Positions 22,275-33,857 of a DNA stretch of 64,000 nt are shown one piece after another. The notes under the pieces were generated by a model. That model did not search any database. It worked only from the letters and a program-made list of their open reading frames with translations, and was not told the origin of the DNA. The position numbers were made by a program, and so were the translations under genes. The stretch lies in NCBI GenBank assembly GCA_023055425.1, contig JALGPY010000005.1:9945501-10009500 (forward strand), written 5' to 3'. Numbering within the stretch: position 1 is the first letter of the stretch; each line of letters starts with the position of its first letter. The stretch comes from Linanthus parryae (taxonomy: Eukaryota; Streptophyta; Magnoliopsida; Ericales; Polemoniaceae).

Positions 22275-22611
22275 GGTGGTTGTTTAATATGGAGTGAATG
22301 AGCTAGATTAAGTGAGCGGTTTAGCTAAAAAAACTCATTTAATCTGGAGTGATTGTATATGCTAAGTTATTATAAATTAATGACACTTTTTTGTTACAAT
22401 ATGGAATTTCATCCCAAATATTCCGGAATCACCTCAAAAAGATCCTGAATTACCCTAAAAAGATCCAAAATTCCGGGAGAAAATCAGGAAATCCGGATTT
22501 CTAGTTGGAATTCGGGTTTTCTTGAATTTTGGGAATTTGGTGAGATTTGACAGAAAAACTCGTATATTGACTATACTCTACCTCCTCATTTAATTGTATC
22601 CAAACGCCACC
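22275..22611. mobile_element. old MITE related to the one at 38274
   Basis: The left end GGTGGTTGTTTAATATGGAG and the complement of the right end GGTGGCGTTTGGATACAATT are roughly inverted. The interior shares phrases with 38274-38606, such as TTCCGGAAT, CTGAATTACC and repeated CCGGA motifs. Both are degraded. Confidence 0.45.
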
Positions 22612-23352
22612 AATTCATCAAAAGTGTTAGAGAACCAACCGTTATCTTCCCCAAGTCTCCCATCCTAATACAATTTTTCGCAACTTCATTTGTTTTTAGA
22701 ACATACATCTTTGCCGTCTATTGAGTTCGAACCCATAACTTTATGCAGAGACTTTTAAAATGTTGTACTATTTGAGCTAGCACCCATTTGCACTTCATAA
22801 TTCATTTAATATGATTGTATTAATGTAAAAGGGAAGTCGGAGAGAGGTGTAAGATAACAAATCCGTAAATTCTCTAAACTAAACTAGCACTCTAAACTAA
22901 ACTAGCACTCATTTGCGAGAATATTATATTTATTTAAACAATCGTGGGTGAGAAGTTTGGTTGGTCATCCTATTTAATTGACGCTAAATTATTGAGTGAG
23001 ATAAGAGCTGTCGGCTATGTCACCCAACATCGATCGATATCTTCTCAGTGAAAGATCAACTACATATACATATCATATCAACATTTTTTTCCCAATTCAA
23101 ATAATGTTTTTTGCAATAAATAAGCTTCTGAAAATAGTAAAATATTTAATGAACTTGATATGTCTCAATTAAGATGGCAAGAACAACCTGCATGACCTAT
23201 AAATATGATCGTGCACTATTTATTGCATTAACTGTTTGACACTATATATCTTCATCAATCTCGACGTGTCTATATGTGTCCATTGGTAATAATATGAACG
23301 ACTTAGTATCTTATGATTTCTATTGCGTTTTATTTATCGTTCAGTATGTCTG
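22612..23352. other. unassigned intergenic stretch
   Basis: It contains a short tandem CTCTAAACTAAACTAGCA (two copies near 22874-22908) and otherwise nothing that I recognise. Confidence 0.4.
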
Positions 23353-23580
23353 CTAGGGATGGCAACGTGTCGGGTTTGGATCGGATCAGCCTTGATTCGA
23401 TCCAGATCCGACCAAGTGGTGTATGATCCAAACCCGATCCAGATCCGCTCGGATCAACATCGGACTTAGATCGAATCGAATTGAATCGAATCGGATTTGA
23501 AATGAATGATCCAAATCCGACCCGATGATCCGTATAGCATTTGGCCGGATCGGATTCGAATCGGATCCAATTAGTTTGAA
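23353..23580. mobile_element. possible hAT-type end, rich in GGATCGGAT
   Basis: It starts CTAGGGATGGCAACGTGTCG, typical of one end of TAGGGATG-type hAT MITEs, followed by many GATCCGA/ TCGGATC motifs. I cannot find a matching right end, so it may be a decayed or truncated element. Confidence 0.4.
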
Positions 23581-24784
23581 ACAAAACTCAAAAAAACAAA
23601 CATAGAAACACAAAAAAAATAAACTTGCAGAAAATACAAAATTACTACTCCATAACTCCAAGTACATGCTCACAAGTTGAGAAGGATAAAAATCCAAAAG
23701 TTCAAACATATTACAACTTAATCCACCAATTAAAAAGGATACCAAAACTCTCAAAATGTCCACAAGATCAACCAAAATACAAATAAAATATTATTCAAAA
23801 AGATCATAAACTCAGAATAATGAAACTCTTCATTCTTCAAAACATTCGTAGGAGCCATTCTTGTCATCCTTCTTTATGTAGAACCTAAAAAAAAAATAGA
23901 AATTAGATATCGTCATTTTGTATCAAGTGAGCATGGGAAATTATTTAAAAAATGAAGTAAAAAGATCCTATGCCCTTACCATAACTCCTTACGAATTGTC
24001 TGCCCTCATTTCCCGACATTAGGAAAAAACTATTATAATCACATTTACCAATATTACGAATATGCATATGTAGATGGATGATTTGGATTAACAAAAATCC
24101 AAAGAGCCAACACCTTCATGATGAGTTGGACACATGATTGATAAATGTAGGTCATGCATGAACATGTATTAGTGCCTGAGCATGTTTATTACTACTGCTG
24201 CTACTACTAATTAAGTGATTGCATACATGAACATGTCTACATATCAAACCTACTACTCCTACATGTATATTTGATTAGCCACCACAAAATGGTTCATTGG
24301 TTTTATTAATTATGATTATACTAAAAGAATCAAATCTAAATCGCAGAGCAGAGAGCAACATACTCTCCACATATTATTGCATTTTTAAGGTTAAATAAAT
24401 GAAGGGGATATTTCAAATATTATTTTCGTTATACTATTGGCTGAGATTTTCTCATGATAACATGCTACCCCTTTCTTTTTTCCTATGTGTTTTGGTTGCA
24501 AGTGGAAACAAAACCATCACTATCTGAGTTTTATTTTTGAATTATGCAGAAAAGATGTCTTACTAATGGCAACAAAGGAATACCAACAAGAAACCATCAA
24601 AAGACATGAAATATTGGAGAATTTGTCAATTACAGATTAGCCTTTTGTTCACATTAGCAACTGTTTCTGTGATATTAATTTGCTTCAAGGCAACTGCAAA
24701 TAATAGAACCCATTAACAGCTGTGTTAATTAAGGTGATTGGCAACAAACTCATGTCTAAAGATGTCTGATTCTGTAATAGCTCT
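23581..24784. other. unassigned AT-rich intergenic stretch
   Basis: I see no exons with splice context and no paired ends in this interval. Confidence 0.4.
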
Positions 24785-24832
24785 ATTTCTTTCTTTCTTT
24801 CATTCTTTCTTTCTTTCTTTTTTACAGAACAT
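24785..24832. repeat. (CTTT)n tract, likely LINE tail
   Basis: CTTT/TTTC repeats directly follow the 3' end of the minus-strand LINE and read AAAG on its coding strand, as in many plant LINE tails. Confidence 0.75.
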
Positions 24833-27800
24833 TCCATTAAACTAATAGTTACAATACAGTTGAATGTGCTGGATTCGACCGTGAACCCGTTACAAAAGGT
24901 TGTGTTCACCGAATTTGATAGAAAGAAACTAAAAGTAACTACTTGATTCCCTGATGTCGGAGATGATTGTGTGAATGGAGTAGTCCTCCCACGTACTGTT
25001 AAGATTTTGAACAGTTTTGAGGGAGTCCGCGAGAAGTTCCACATTTGAGTACCCGTGTGAGAGCATCAATTTAAGGACTTTCAAATTCCATAGTGCTTTC
25101 GCTTGTAACGGCGAGCTGGTAATAAGGGGTGTGGGACCATCCTCGTCTGTTTCCGTTGTTCTCATCCAATTAAGCTGCTATTCCAGAGAAATTTGTGTTC
25201 CAAGATGCATCAACCATGAAGGAAGTACGAGTCTACTTCTTCTGACCGCGAGACCATTGAATCTTGGAATCAAGGTCGAGATCACAGATATGGGCATTAA
25301 GAGAAATCTGACGAGGATCCAGAGGGGGCTACAAAAGACCAAGAGCTGCTTACGAAGCTTGAGGAGTAATGAAGTTATTGTTCGTTGCCGCTTCCTTTCT
25401 GAGAACCCAAATGTGTCGCAAAGTGAGGACAATAAGAGTTTTATCCTCTTTATCAGCCAAAGAGAAGAATAAAACAGACAAAAATGAGGAAAACACTGGT
25501 GACAGGCCTGAAGGTAGCGAGAGTCCTAATAGAAATCCGAACCAGAGTGCTCTGGACGTCTCGCATGAGAAAAAATAGTAGAAAAACATTTCATATGTGT
25601 TACAGCATCTAGGGCACATGGCTAAAAAGAGAGGGGAGTTTCTTCGAATGAGGTTGTGAGAATTTGGGAGGGCATTTGATAAAAACTTACAGAGGAACGA
25701 CTGTATCTTTGGTTGGATTTGCAACAGGCGGACTCCTCGGACTCCTTTCCGGAGAGCGGGAACTTCATATGATATATACGGTTGGAAGGTGTCTTGTTTG
25801 TTTTTTCAGAGTGAGATACCCTGACTTTACCGAGTAGTTCCCATTTGGTTGATGCGGCCAGGTGAGCCTGTCGCTTTACGCACTTGAAGCAATATGGATG
25901 GTTGCTACCGTATTGCTGATACCACACCAAAGAATTGTGCAACTAGGAAAAGCTTGCAACTCCTGCTTGGGCTGTCAATAAAATTATTTTCATTAAAATC
26001 TGGGTAGAAATGGGCAAGGAAATGTGAGGCGACAACATCATGTCCCGAGATTCATCTATCTGAGAAGTGGTTTATCGAATCTCCATTTCTAGCGGTCCAT
26101 CTCAGTTCTTGTTTGAGCAGTTTCTTTCCCTTGATGATACTCTTCCATCCCCAGAAGGCAGATGCGCAAGATCAAGCATTAATGAAGTTTCTTGTCTGTC
26201 ATATTTAAGGAGAAGAACTTTGGCCAAGAGTGAGTTTGGGTTTGACAGGAGGCGTAATGCCGTTTTGGTTAGGAGAACTTGATTTTGGATGTCCGTATCA
26301 TGAAAGCCTAATCTTCCTTTCGAGAGTGGTTTAAACAACACGCCCTCACTTCCTCAACCTAATTCATTTTCTACTGTTGGACCAAAGAAACATGCCTATA
26401 CAAGACTTAATTTTGTTGAAAAAGATATTGGAGCCTTAAAGACCTATAGCATATATGTAGGAATAGCCAAAAGTATTGATTTGATCATAATGTATTTTGC
26501 AGCAAACGAGGCGGAGTGCAACTTCCATCCTGAGAGTTTTTGCTGACACCTGGTGAGAATGCGTTGAGATTTCCGTATTAGAAAGCGAAAAATCCATTAT
26601 GCTTCCAAGATACTTCCCTGATTTCTGGGCAAGTTTGATGCCCAAAGTCGCAATGAAATTGTTAGATTCAATAGTCTTCATACTTGGGCTAACCAAAATT
26701 TTAGATCTGAGAAAGCTGATCATTTGAGCCGATTGCTCATGAATTTTTCAAAATCCCATTTAAGAATCCAAGCATTGTTCAACTCATATTTTTTGAAAAT
26801 AAAGGTTCATCAGCGAATTGAAGTTGATTAATAGCTGGAGACTGCCGACTTACTGCTATTCCTTGGAGTCCTTTTTTTTCGACGTCAAAAGTGATAAGAG
26901 TGTCGTGAAAGCTTCCTGAACAATGATAAAGTGGAACGGGGACATTGGGTCCCCCTGACTGATGCCCACTGTTGGGTTAAAAATCTTTGTGGGATGCCCA
27001 TTAACTAAAATAGTTGAAGAAACCGTAGAAATGAATGACATAGTAGTGTTAAAGAAGAAAGTATCAAAATTCCATTGCCTAATGAAGGACTAGGAAATAC
27101 GATCGAAGGCTTTGTTCATGATATCCATTTTTAGTTCAAGTAAGTTGCTTTAGACATGAGCCATCATGATATTGCCTAAAATGAAGTGACATTTTATGAA
27201 GGAGTCTTGATTTTTTGAAACGTGATCAGGAATGACATCTTTAATCAAATTAGCCAAAACTTCTGCTATGATCTTGTAAATTGCATTGCAAAGACTGATG
27301 GGTCTGAAGTCAGAGGCTGTAAGGGGGGAAAAAATCTTGGGGATCAACACGGTAAAATTTCGTTTACATTCCCTTAGCATATGTCTCGAGTGCAGTGTAT
27401 GTGTGATAGCATCATGAATAAATATTTAATAATAAGACAATTGGATTGGTAGAATTTCATAAGAATCCCATCCGACCCCGACGATTTATGTTCTCAAAAA
27501 GAAAGACTACATCATGAATCTCTTCTTCTGAGAAGTCATTCTCGAGGTGAAGACGTTTAATGCCCGATAATTTATTCGAAATGAATTGTGGAATATTAAT
27601 GGAATCAAAGAAGTGGTTGGCTGCAGGAAGAGATACCGGGGGTTGCAGAAGATCCTTGAAGTACTTTTGGATATGAGGGGTAATGGATTCTTATCATTAA
27701 GAAAAGAATCATCCGACAATTGAAGACCATTAATAACCAAGCAATTTCTCTCTATTGTTGCAGTTAACTCGAAGAAACGAGTGATTTTGTCTCGTTTAGA

Positions 27801-27924
27801 AAGTTAGTTACATTCGGATCGCTATTTAGAAAGTTAGTTGCTACCTATTCGAAAGACGAATAGGTAGTTTCCTAGGACTCATGATACCGCAGAGTGATGT
27901 CTAAATGGCGTTTTAGACGCGATT

Positions 27925-28300
27925 TTTTTTTGGACGAACCTACCCGGGAGGTAGGGCGGCATAACCCCGCGTATTATTCAAAAGAAAGAAATCGGGCTCC
28001 AAACCCGTAAATACAACGTGGGGGGACAACAAACCTTACCCACTAGTACTAAAGGCCTCTAGGGACTACACATAGAAATAGAAAAATAAAAACAGAGTTC
28101 AAGTAGGTCTGTAGTACATAAGACCTAAAGCATCTTGTCTACAAAGATGCATCAGACAAAGTTGAATATGCTGCATTCGGTCATGGATACCTTTAATCTT
28201 CTCTGCTAAAGAGGGAAATGGCTGTCGGTGTCAGTTGATAAGATGCTTCTAAGAGCTTCTTGGAATATAGGAGAACCAGAGAACAGAAGGCCAAATACCT
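27925..28300 (-). mobile_element. possible 3' end of another LINE nested in the decayed LINE
   Basis: On the minus strand the sequence ends ...GGGTAGGTTCGTCC followed by a run of A, after phrases such as CGGGTTTGGAGCCCG and AATAATACGCGGGG. This looks like a retroelement 3' end with a poly-A tail rather than a continuation of the host LINE, whose endonuclease and RT relics lie on either side. I could not identify the target duplication or the 5' limit. Confidence 0.45.
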
Positions 28301-28789
28301 TTCGTGTAACAATAGGAAAGCCGAATGAGAGAGCCAAAAAAATTCCATCCTTTTATGGCGCCTCTCTATGCTCTAAAATCCATAAGTGTCGAGAATGATT
28401 GGGTTGTGATCCGATCTTTGGATCGGAAGAGTAGTAACAAGAGCATGCGGAAACAGCATAAGCCATTCTTTGGCTGCATAAACTTTATCTAAACGTTCAT
28501 AAATACAATTTATTCCTTGTCGGTCGCACGCCCATGTGAACAAGACCCCGAGCAAGACTGCATAAAGTCTGTGAAATCCATCGCATCTTGTGGTTTCCTT
28601 GTGTTAGAACTATTTTTTTTTTTTGAGTTGTGGCCAATTTGATTAAAATCGCCCATAATAACAAGCGGATGCAGAAAGTCTAAAACATGAGATTGAATCC
28701 GAAAAACGATAGAAAGTCTTTGTGTACATATCAATTTCACGATTGAAACCATGTAGTATATTTGATTTTGTAAGTATAGTGCACCTCCT

Positions 28790-29040
28790 CGTTGTTCGAA
28801 GTATGACGAATACTTTTTACACCCGGTTGTCAAGGGTTTGTATGAACTAACTCCTTGTGGCTCGAAATGATGCAAAACGAAACAACGGGGAGGTGTTTTA
28901 CATGTGATGTTTGTGAATATTACCGTTAATCTCAGCGATATCGCATGAAAACTAAACCACGGGGAGAGGAGTTTTGCATTATTTCGAACCACATAGGGGT
29001 GTTTCGTACAAATCCTTAACCAGGGGGAAAATGAAATTAC
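28790..29040. repeat. imperfect inverted repeat beside the LINE 5' end
   Basis: GGTTTGTATGAAC...GGCTCGAAATGATGCAAAAC on the left is the inverted complement, with mismatches, of GTTTTGCATTATTTCGAACC...TTCGTACAAATCC on the right. The arms are roughly 60 bp. It resembles a foldback element inserted at or near the 5' end of the decayed LINE. Confidence 0.5.
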
Positions 29041-29060
29041 CACAAAAACAAATAGGTTAT

Positions 29061-29945
29061 CCAACAAAAGTATTTAGCTTATGAGTGCAAGAATAGAAAA
29101 ACAGCTGGTAACTCATGTTTGTGGGCAATCCACACATCAAAAAGGCCTTTCATCATCAATTTCAAAAGATGGAGCTATCATTTTTTTTTGTCTTCATGTT
29201 AGAGCAAATACAACAAATTTTAAGGATCTTGTCTCATTAATTTAGAAGTACATAGGCTCTAGTGCTTAGAACTTGTACATTGTAATGTGTGTTAACACAC
29301 ATACATACCTTCATAATTTTGTGTGAACAAATAATTTTCTAAACTCAATTCATAACATTGCTCATTTTGTTTCAACTTGTTGCTGTAAATCAATTGATAG
29401 CATTATTTTTAGAATAAAAAATCACAAAATTGTAAGAAACCCTTAGCTAAAACTCTAACCCAAAAATGCATTTGTAAACATACATGTGACAATCTACCAT
29501 AAACCTACGGACAGTGTGATTCATGTAAAATGACAAATAATAATTCAACATGTCATAAACCATGAAATTTATTTACTCTTCCTTTAATAAAACAGAATAC
29601 GGACAATATTTTATGCACTAACTTATATTCATATATTATTGGTATTATCTAAAACCAGTGGTGGAGTGAAACCTTAACTTGTAGTAAACGGGTATGATCA
29701 AGTGGGATATAATCTAGGCATAACAGTCATTATCAAAGAGTTAATGTTGAGTATAAACTAGGTTATATCATAAGGGGCGGCTAGTTGTGGCCTTAAATGC
29801 AATGACAACGAAAGTTCAGGGGCAAACCTGAAATTTAATGCCAAGTGGCTTCTACACCCTGAAGAAACAGGTATGAGTTGGTTGCTCTGTCTTTTTTGAC
29901 TCTCCTATGTCACAATCGTCCAACTTTGCATTAAAAGCATCATAT
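29061..29945. other. unassigned AT-rich intergenic stretch
   Basis: I recognise no coding exons, element ends or RNA genes here. Confidence 0.4.
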
Positions 29946-30444
29946 TGTTGGGGAATTATTCGTCGAATTCCCGCCGCAACGGAAGCAAAAAACAACGCCA
30001 CACGATCACACACTACACACGCGCAATATAGGAGAAGAAAAACGACAACACAAGAATTTTAACGTGGTTCGGCAAAACCGCCTACATCCACGGGAGGAGG
30101 AGAATTTCACTATATCAATGAGGGAATACAGCGTAGGGGAGAGACGGCTCAATCCGCGGACCACGTCGACGCGGTACTCTCAACCTCATAGACTACATCT
30201 ATGAAACCCTAACCTCACACATCCGCTCAAAGATATCTCTCACCAATCTCTCTCAACTCAACTCAATTAGAAACAATAGCTAGCACCTCTATTTATACTA
30301 ATATAGAGGAGGTGGAAAAGCCCACCAAGCCCTAGCCATCACCTCCTCAGAGATCACCTCCTCAGAGATCACCTCCTCAAAGGAAGTAATCAGACGCATC
30401 GGGTACACCGATTCGTCTTGCGGAATTCGAGACAAAACCCATCA
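29946..30444 (-). repeat. 3' LTR, 499 bp
   Basis: This copy lies at the distal end of the element when read on the minus strand. It contains a short tandem array of ATCACCTCCTCAGAG (two full units and a partial) near 30345-30385. Confidence 0.92.
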
Positions 30445-31900
30445 AACTCCACCTTGGCTTGAATTCTGCAAGCGCCTAGCAAATTCCTCAGCCAACTCCG
30501 TTGTTGATGTCAACTCCGCCGCATCCGCCATGCTCCAACTGCATGGACCGCCATCGCACCTCTACCGAGATGCTCTGCACCCCCTCCTAGGGCACGCCTC
30601 ACACCCCCGACACGGGTGCGTCCCAAAGCATGACACTTTGGGGAGTAGTGTGGCTCCATCTCTCCACCGGCTAGCTCATCACTGGAGAGATCACAACCAA
30701 CCAAGTCAAGTGCAAACGAGACTCCCTTCCTCTTCACTACTGCAGTAGTTTTCTTCATCACCGTTCTCGTCACTTGAGCACCATCCCGAACAACCTGCAA
30801 TTGCTGCACAACCTGCACTATCTCCATGCTTCAGCGTCCTCACACGTCAACCACGTGTTTCTCCACGCCAGCCCTGAGTGCACTCCATGCCCTGTTGCTT
30901 CTCATGTTCGACCATACGCCTTCACCAAGACGTCTTGCAAAGCCACCGCTTTGCGTACCCTCTGTGACTTACCTCTCTTCTTGCCTCGAGTTGCTCAAGA
31001 GTTATCGTCACACACGCAGAGATATCAGGACGCCTCCTCTGCCATGGCCTCATCAACTGCGTCCACCATCTCAATCTCTGCCCCTGGAGCTTCTTGTGAA
31101 TTTCCTTGCAATAGTTGCCCACGTCTCTGACCAGACTCCTCTGCAACTGTTGCGTCTCGTGCTCACAACGACACACAAAGCCTATGCTTCTTGCCTATGT
31201 TGAACAGCAGCTCCACCTGTCAACACACTCCCAAGCCTGCATAGGTTGCCAATCGAACGTTCAATTAGTAAAACGCCTCTAATTGACCCCACCTGATTGG
31301 ACTTGAACTTGATTGACCCTGATCGCATCCCGTCGTCTTCGATCTTCCTACCGATATCGATTGATGCCGATCTTCTCAATCCACTCAGAATCTGAAAATT
31401 CTGACCGTACCGATGAATCCGCAACGTCCAAAAACATAGGGTTAGACTCCTGACTCATCCCAATCCGATCTACAGGCACGCCGTAACAACCCGAACAAGT
31501 TTGGACCGTTGGATTTCCGTCGATACGCTGCCACGTCAGCATTCTGCAAAATATAGCGACAATTTGCAGAATCTGACCCCGCCATCGCGTCGGGAACGTC
31601 CAAAAACCTAGGGTTTGACTCCTGTTCGAGCCCAATCGGACTTACAGGCAGCTCAGAACACCCAAAACAATTTGGACCACCAACTCGCGTCTTTGCCGCG
31701 CTGGAGCACTGCGGATCTTTCACACCTGATCCATCCGCCCAGCAACAGCCCCATGAGCGCCAAACAACTGCCTTCTTCACCCTTTGGTTGGTAACAACCC
31801 ACCACCAACACCATGTCACGAGCAGCTAACTTTTTTTTCCTTCTTTTCTTTGTTTTTCTTCGTCCTTTCACCTGCGTGCTCCACCCGGATCGTGAACCTG

Positions 31901-31912
31901 GCTCTGATACCA
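31901..31912 (-). promoter_or_regulatory. primer-binding site (initiator Met-tRNA type)
   Basis: Minus-strand TGGTATCAGAGC, two bases inside the LTR. This is the commonest PBS of plant LTR retrotransposons and fixes the element's direction. Confidence 0.88.
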
Positions 31913-31914
31913 CT

Positions 31915-32413
31915 TGTTGGGGAATTATTCGTCGAATTCCCGCCGCAACGGAAGCAAAAAACAACGCCACACGATCACACACTACACACGCGCAATATAG
32001 GAGAAGAAAAACGACAACACAAGAATTTTAACGTGGTTCGGCAAAACCGCCTACATCCACGGGAGGAGGAGAATTTCACTATATCAATGAGGGAATACAG
32101 CGTAGGGGAGAGACGGCTCAATCCGCGGACCACGTCGACGCGGTACTCTCAACCTCATAGACTACATCTATGAAACCCTAACCTCACACATCCGCTCAAA
32201 GATATCTCTCACCAATCTCTCTCAACTCAACTCAATTAGAAACAATAGCTAGCACCTCTATTTATACTAATATAGAGGAGGTGGAAAAGCCCACCAAGCC
32301 CTAGCCATCACCTCCTCAGAGATCACCTCCTCAGAGATCACCTCCTCAAAGGAAGTAATCAGACGCATCGGGTACACCGATTCGTCTTGCGGAATTCGAG
32401 ACAAAACCCATCA
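31915..32413 (-). repeat. 5' LTR, 499 bp
   Basis: Same length and, as far as I could read, the same sequence as the LTR at 29946-30444. It would carry the element's promoter on the minus strand. Confidence 0.92.
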
Positions 32414-32429
32414 CATATACCTAAGTAAT

Positions 32430-32985
32430 TCAGGGTAAAATTCACTTATGCCCCCTCAGTTTTCGTTTATCTTCACTCACACCCCTCTTAGTTTCAAAAA
32501 CTTTAATTACACCCCTTATGACTACCAAACATGTTGTCACTTACACCCCCGCTATGCATTCAATATTATACCAGTTCTTATGGTAACTTTTCAAAATTAT
32601 TTTTTCGGACATACTTACCTTTATAGAGGCTGCAAAAGTCAATCCAGCCCAATGTATATTCTTAACACATGCAAAATATTTGTATTCTTTCACATATTTC
32701 ATTTGTATTTCTGAACATGGTGCTGCTACAACAAGCAAACATTAGGATTAATTACAAAAGTAAGGGTGGATTGACTTTTATAGCATTTGAAAAGGTAAAT
32801 ATGTTCAAAAAAACAGATCTTGGAAAGTTACGCTACCAACTAACATAGTAAATACACATAGAGGTGTAAGTGACAACAATGCTTGGTAGTCATAAGGGGT
32901 GTAAATGAAATTTTCCAAACTATAGCGGGTGTAAGTGAAGATTGACAAAAACTGATGGGTGTAAGTGAATTTAATCCTTCATTAA
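32430..32985. mobile_element. element with long terminal inverted repeats, about 110 bp
   Basis: The left arm starts AAATTCACTTATGCCCCCTC and contains TACACCCCTTATGACTACCA. The right arm is its inverted complement (TGGTAGTCATAAGGGGTGTA ... GGGTGTAAGTGAATTT). Several CACTTACACCCC units recur within each arm. No coding capacity. Long TIRs suggest a MULE- or foldback-type element, but I could not find a clean target duplication. It lies about 0.9 kb upstream of the receptor kinase start. Confidence 0.75.
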
Positions 32986-33857
32986 TTAATCAATCAAAAA
33001 GCATTTATATCTTTCTGAGCTCCCATCCACCTTCCAAAGAAGCCCCAACCCCAAAAAACAATTTGAATACTAATCCACATGTACCCATCTCTCTAAATCA
33101 TTGGTTTAAAAAATTGATTTTTGGATCTGTATATCATCCTCAAAACCTGTGTTTTTTTGGCAAAAATTCTTTGGGTAGAGAGTTTGATTTTGAAGAGGTT
33201 ATAACCCACCTCAGATCTCTCTCCTCCAACAAATACACACAGTGACCTAAGCAATTTAGTGATTCATCTGGTGTTTCTTGTATTTTTCTTCACCAGCAAA
33301 CCAGGAAAAAGCCAGAGAGACCCATGTCTGCAAGTTTCATTCTTTTAGCCTCTCTTCTATTCTTAGCCAAAGACAATGTGAAATTGATAGCTGCTTCTCT
33401 AGTGGGTATGTGTCTACTTTCCTCAGCATCTCTCTCTGCAGCTGGGTTTTTTGTTTCTTGGGTAAATGAGAGGTACCCATTTATTGCTTCTCAACTGTTT
33501 CTTGTTCCCCAATCTTGATTCTTTCTGCTTGCATCTTGTTGTTTTTCTGGGCTATCAAGATTTTGTGTGATTGCCCTCTTGCCTGTGCTAAATTCAGCTC
33601 TTTTTGTTCATTGAGTGGCTAGTTTCAATTTCAATTGGGTCTATTAGACTAATCTTTAAGAATTGGAAATCTGGATTCTCTTATTCTTGATTTAAAGTTG
33701 AAAGCTTTGTCTGTAGATTCAATTTCTGAGTATGAAGTGCAGGGTTTAAGATTTCAAGTTCTTGTGTTGGAACCCTTCTTTATTTGTTCTTCTTCTTCTT
33801 CATCATCATCACATTAGTTTCTACCAATTTGGTCTAAATTCCACTTCTTGTTTGGAG
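32986..33857 (+). promoter_or_regulatory. promoter and leader region of the receptor kinase gene
   Basis: This interval holds the probable promoter and 5' leader. Upstream ATGs exist: a hydrophobic 64-codon frame at 33324-33518 (MSASFILLASLLFLAK...) and an in-frame upstream ATG at 33762. I could not place the TATA box or transcription start securely. Whether an intron lies in the leader cannot be decided from sequence alone. Confidence 0.45.

Larger units (their letters stand above)
24785..29060 (-). mobile_element. decayed L1-type LINE (endonuclease, RT, RNase H)
   Basis: Reading on the minus strand, relics occur in the order of a LINE ORF2. Endonuclease: PLVIMGDFNQIGHNSKKK (about 28.65 kb), then LFTWACDRQGINCIYERLDK and SDHNPIILD. 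RT: TVLIPKIF and DFRPISLCNAIYKIIAEVLA (about 27.3 kb), GISQGDPMSPFHFI (about 26.95 kb) and LAQKSGKYLGS (26.6 kb). Connection region: KGRLGFHDTDIQNQ (26.3 kb). Zinc-finger relic: FFSCETSRALWFG (25.57 kb). RNase H: AKALWNLKVLKLMLSHGY and LLADSLKTVQNL (25.0-25.1 kb). Stops and frameshifts are frequent. A CTTT-rich tract at 24785-24832 is probably the degenerate A-rich tail. The 5' limit is approximate. Confidence 0.8.
29946..32413 (-). mobile_element. young non-autonomous LTR retrotransposon, 2468 bp
   Basis: Two 499-bp LTRs (29946-30444 and 31915-32413), which look identical along their length, begin TGTTGGGG and end CCCATCA. CATAT flanks both sides (29941-29945 and 32414-32418). On the minus strand TGGTATCAGAGC at 31912-31901, two bases from the LTR, is a primer-binding site complementary to initiator Met-tRNA. 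A purine-rich stretch (AAGGTGGAGTT) precedes the other LTR. The 1.47-kb interior has only broken short frames and no recognisable gag or pol, so the element must rely on proteins supplied in trans. Matching LTRs imply a recent insertion. Confidence 0.93.

Noticed and set aside
24785..24832. CTTT tract as an independent microsatellite of interest
   Set aside because: Its position directly after the LINE 3' end makes a degenerate retroelement tail the simpler reading.
31182..31982. Minus-strand frames inside the young LTR element as possible gag
   Set aside because: They are short, broken and share no recognisable gag, zinc-knuckle or protease motif. Diverged tandem repeats explain part of their similarity to each other.
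33762..33857. Upstream in-frame ATG as the start of the receptor kinase
   Set aside because: The extra 32 residues are Leu/His-rich without family similarity, and the signal peptide begins properly at 33858.
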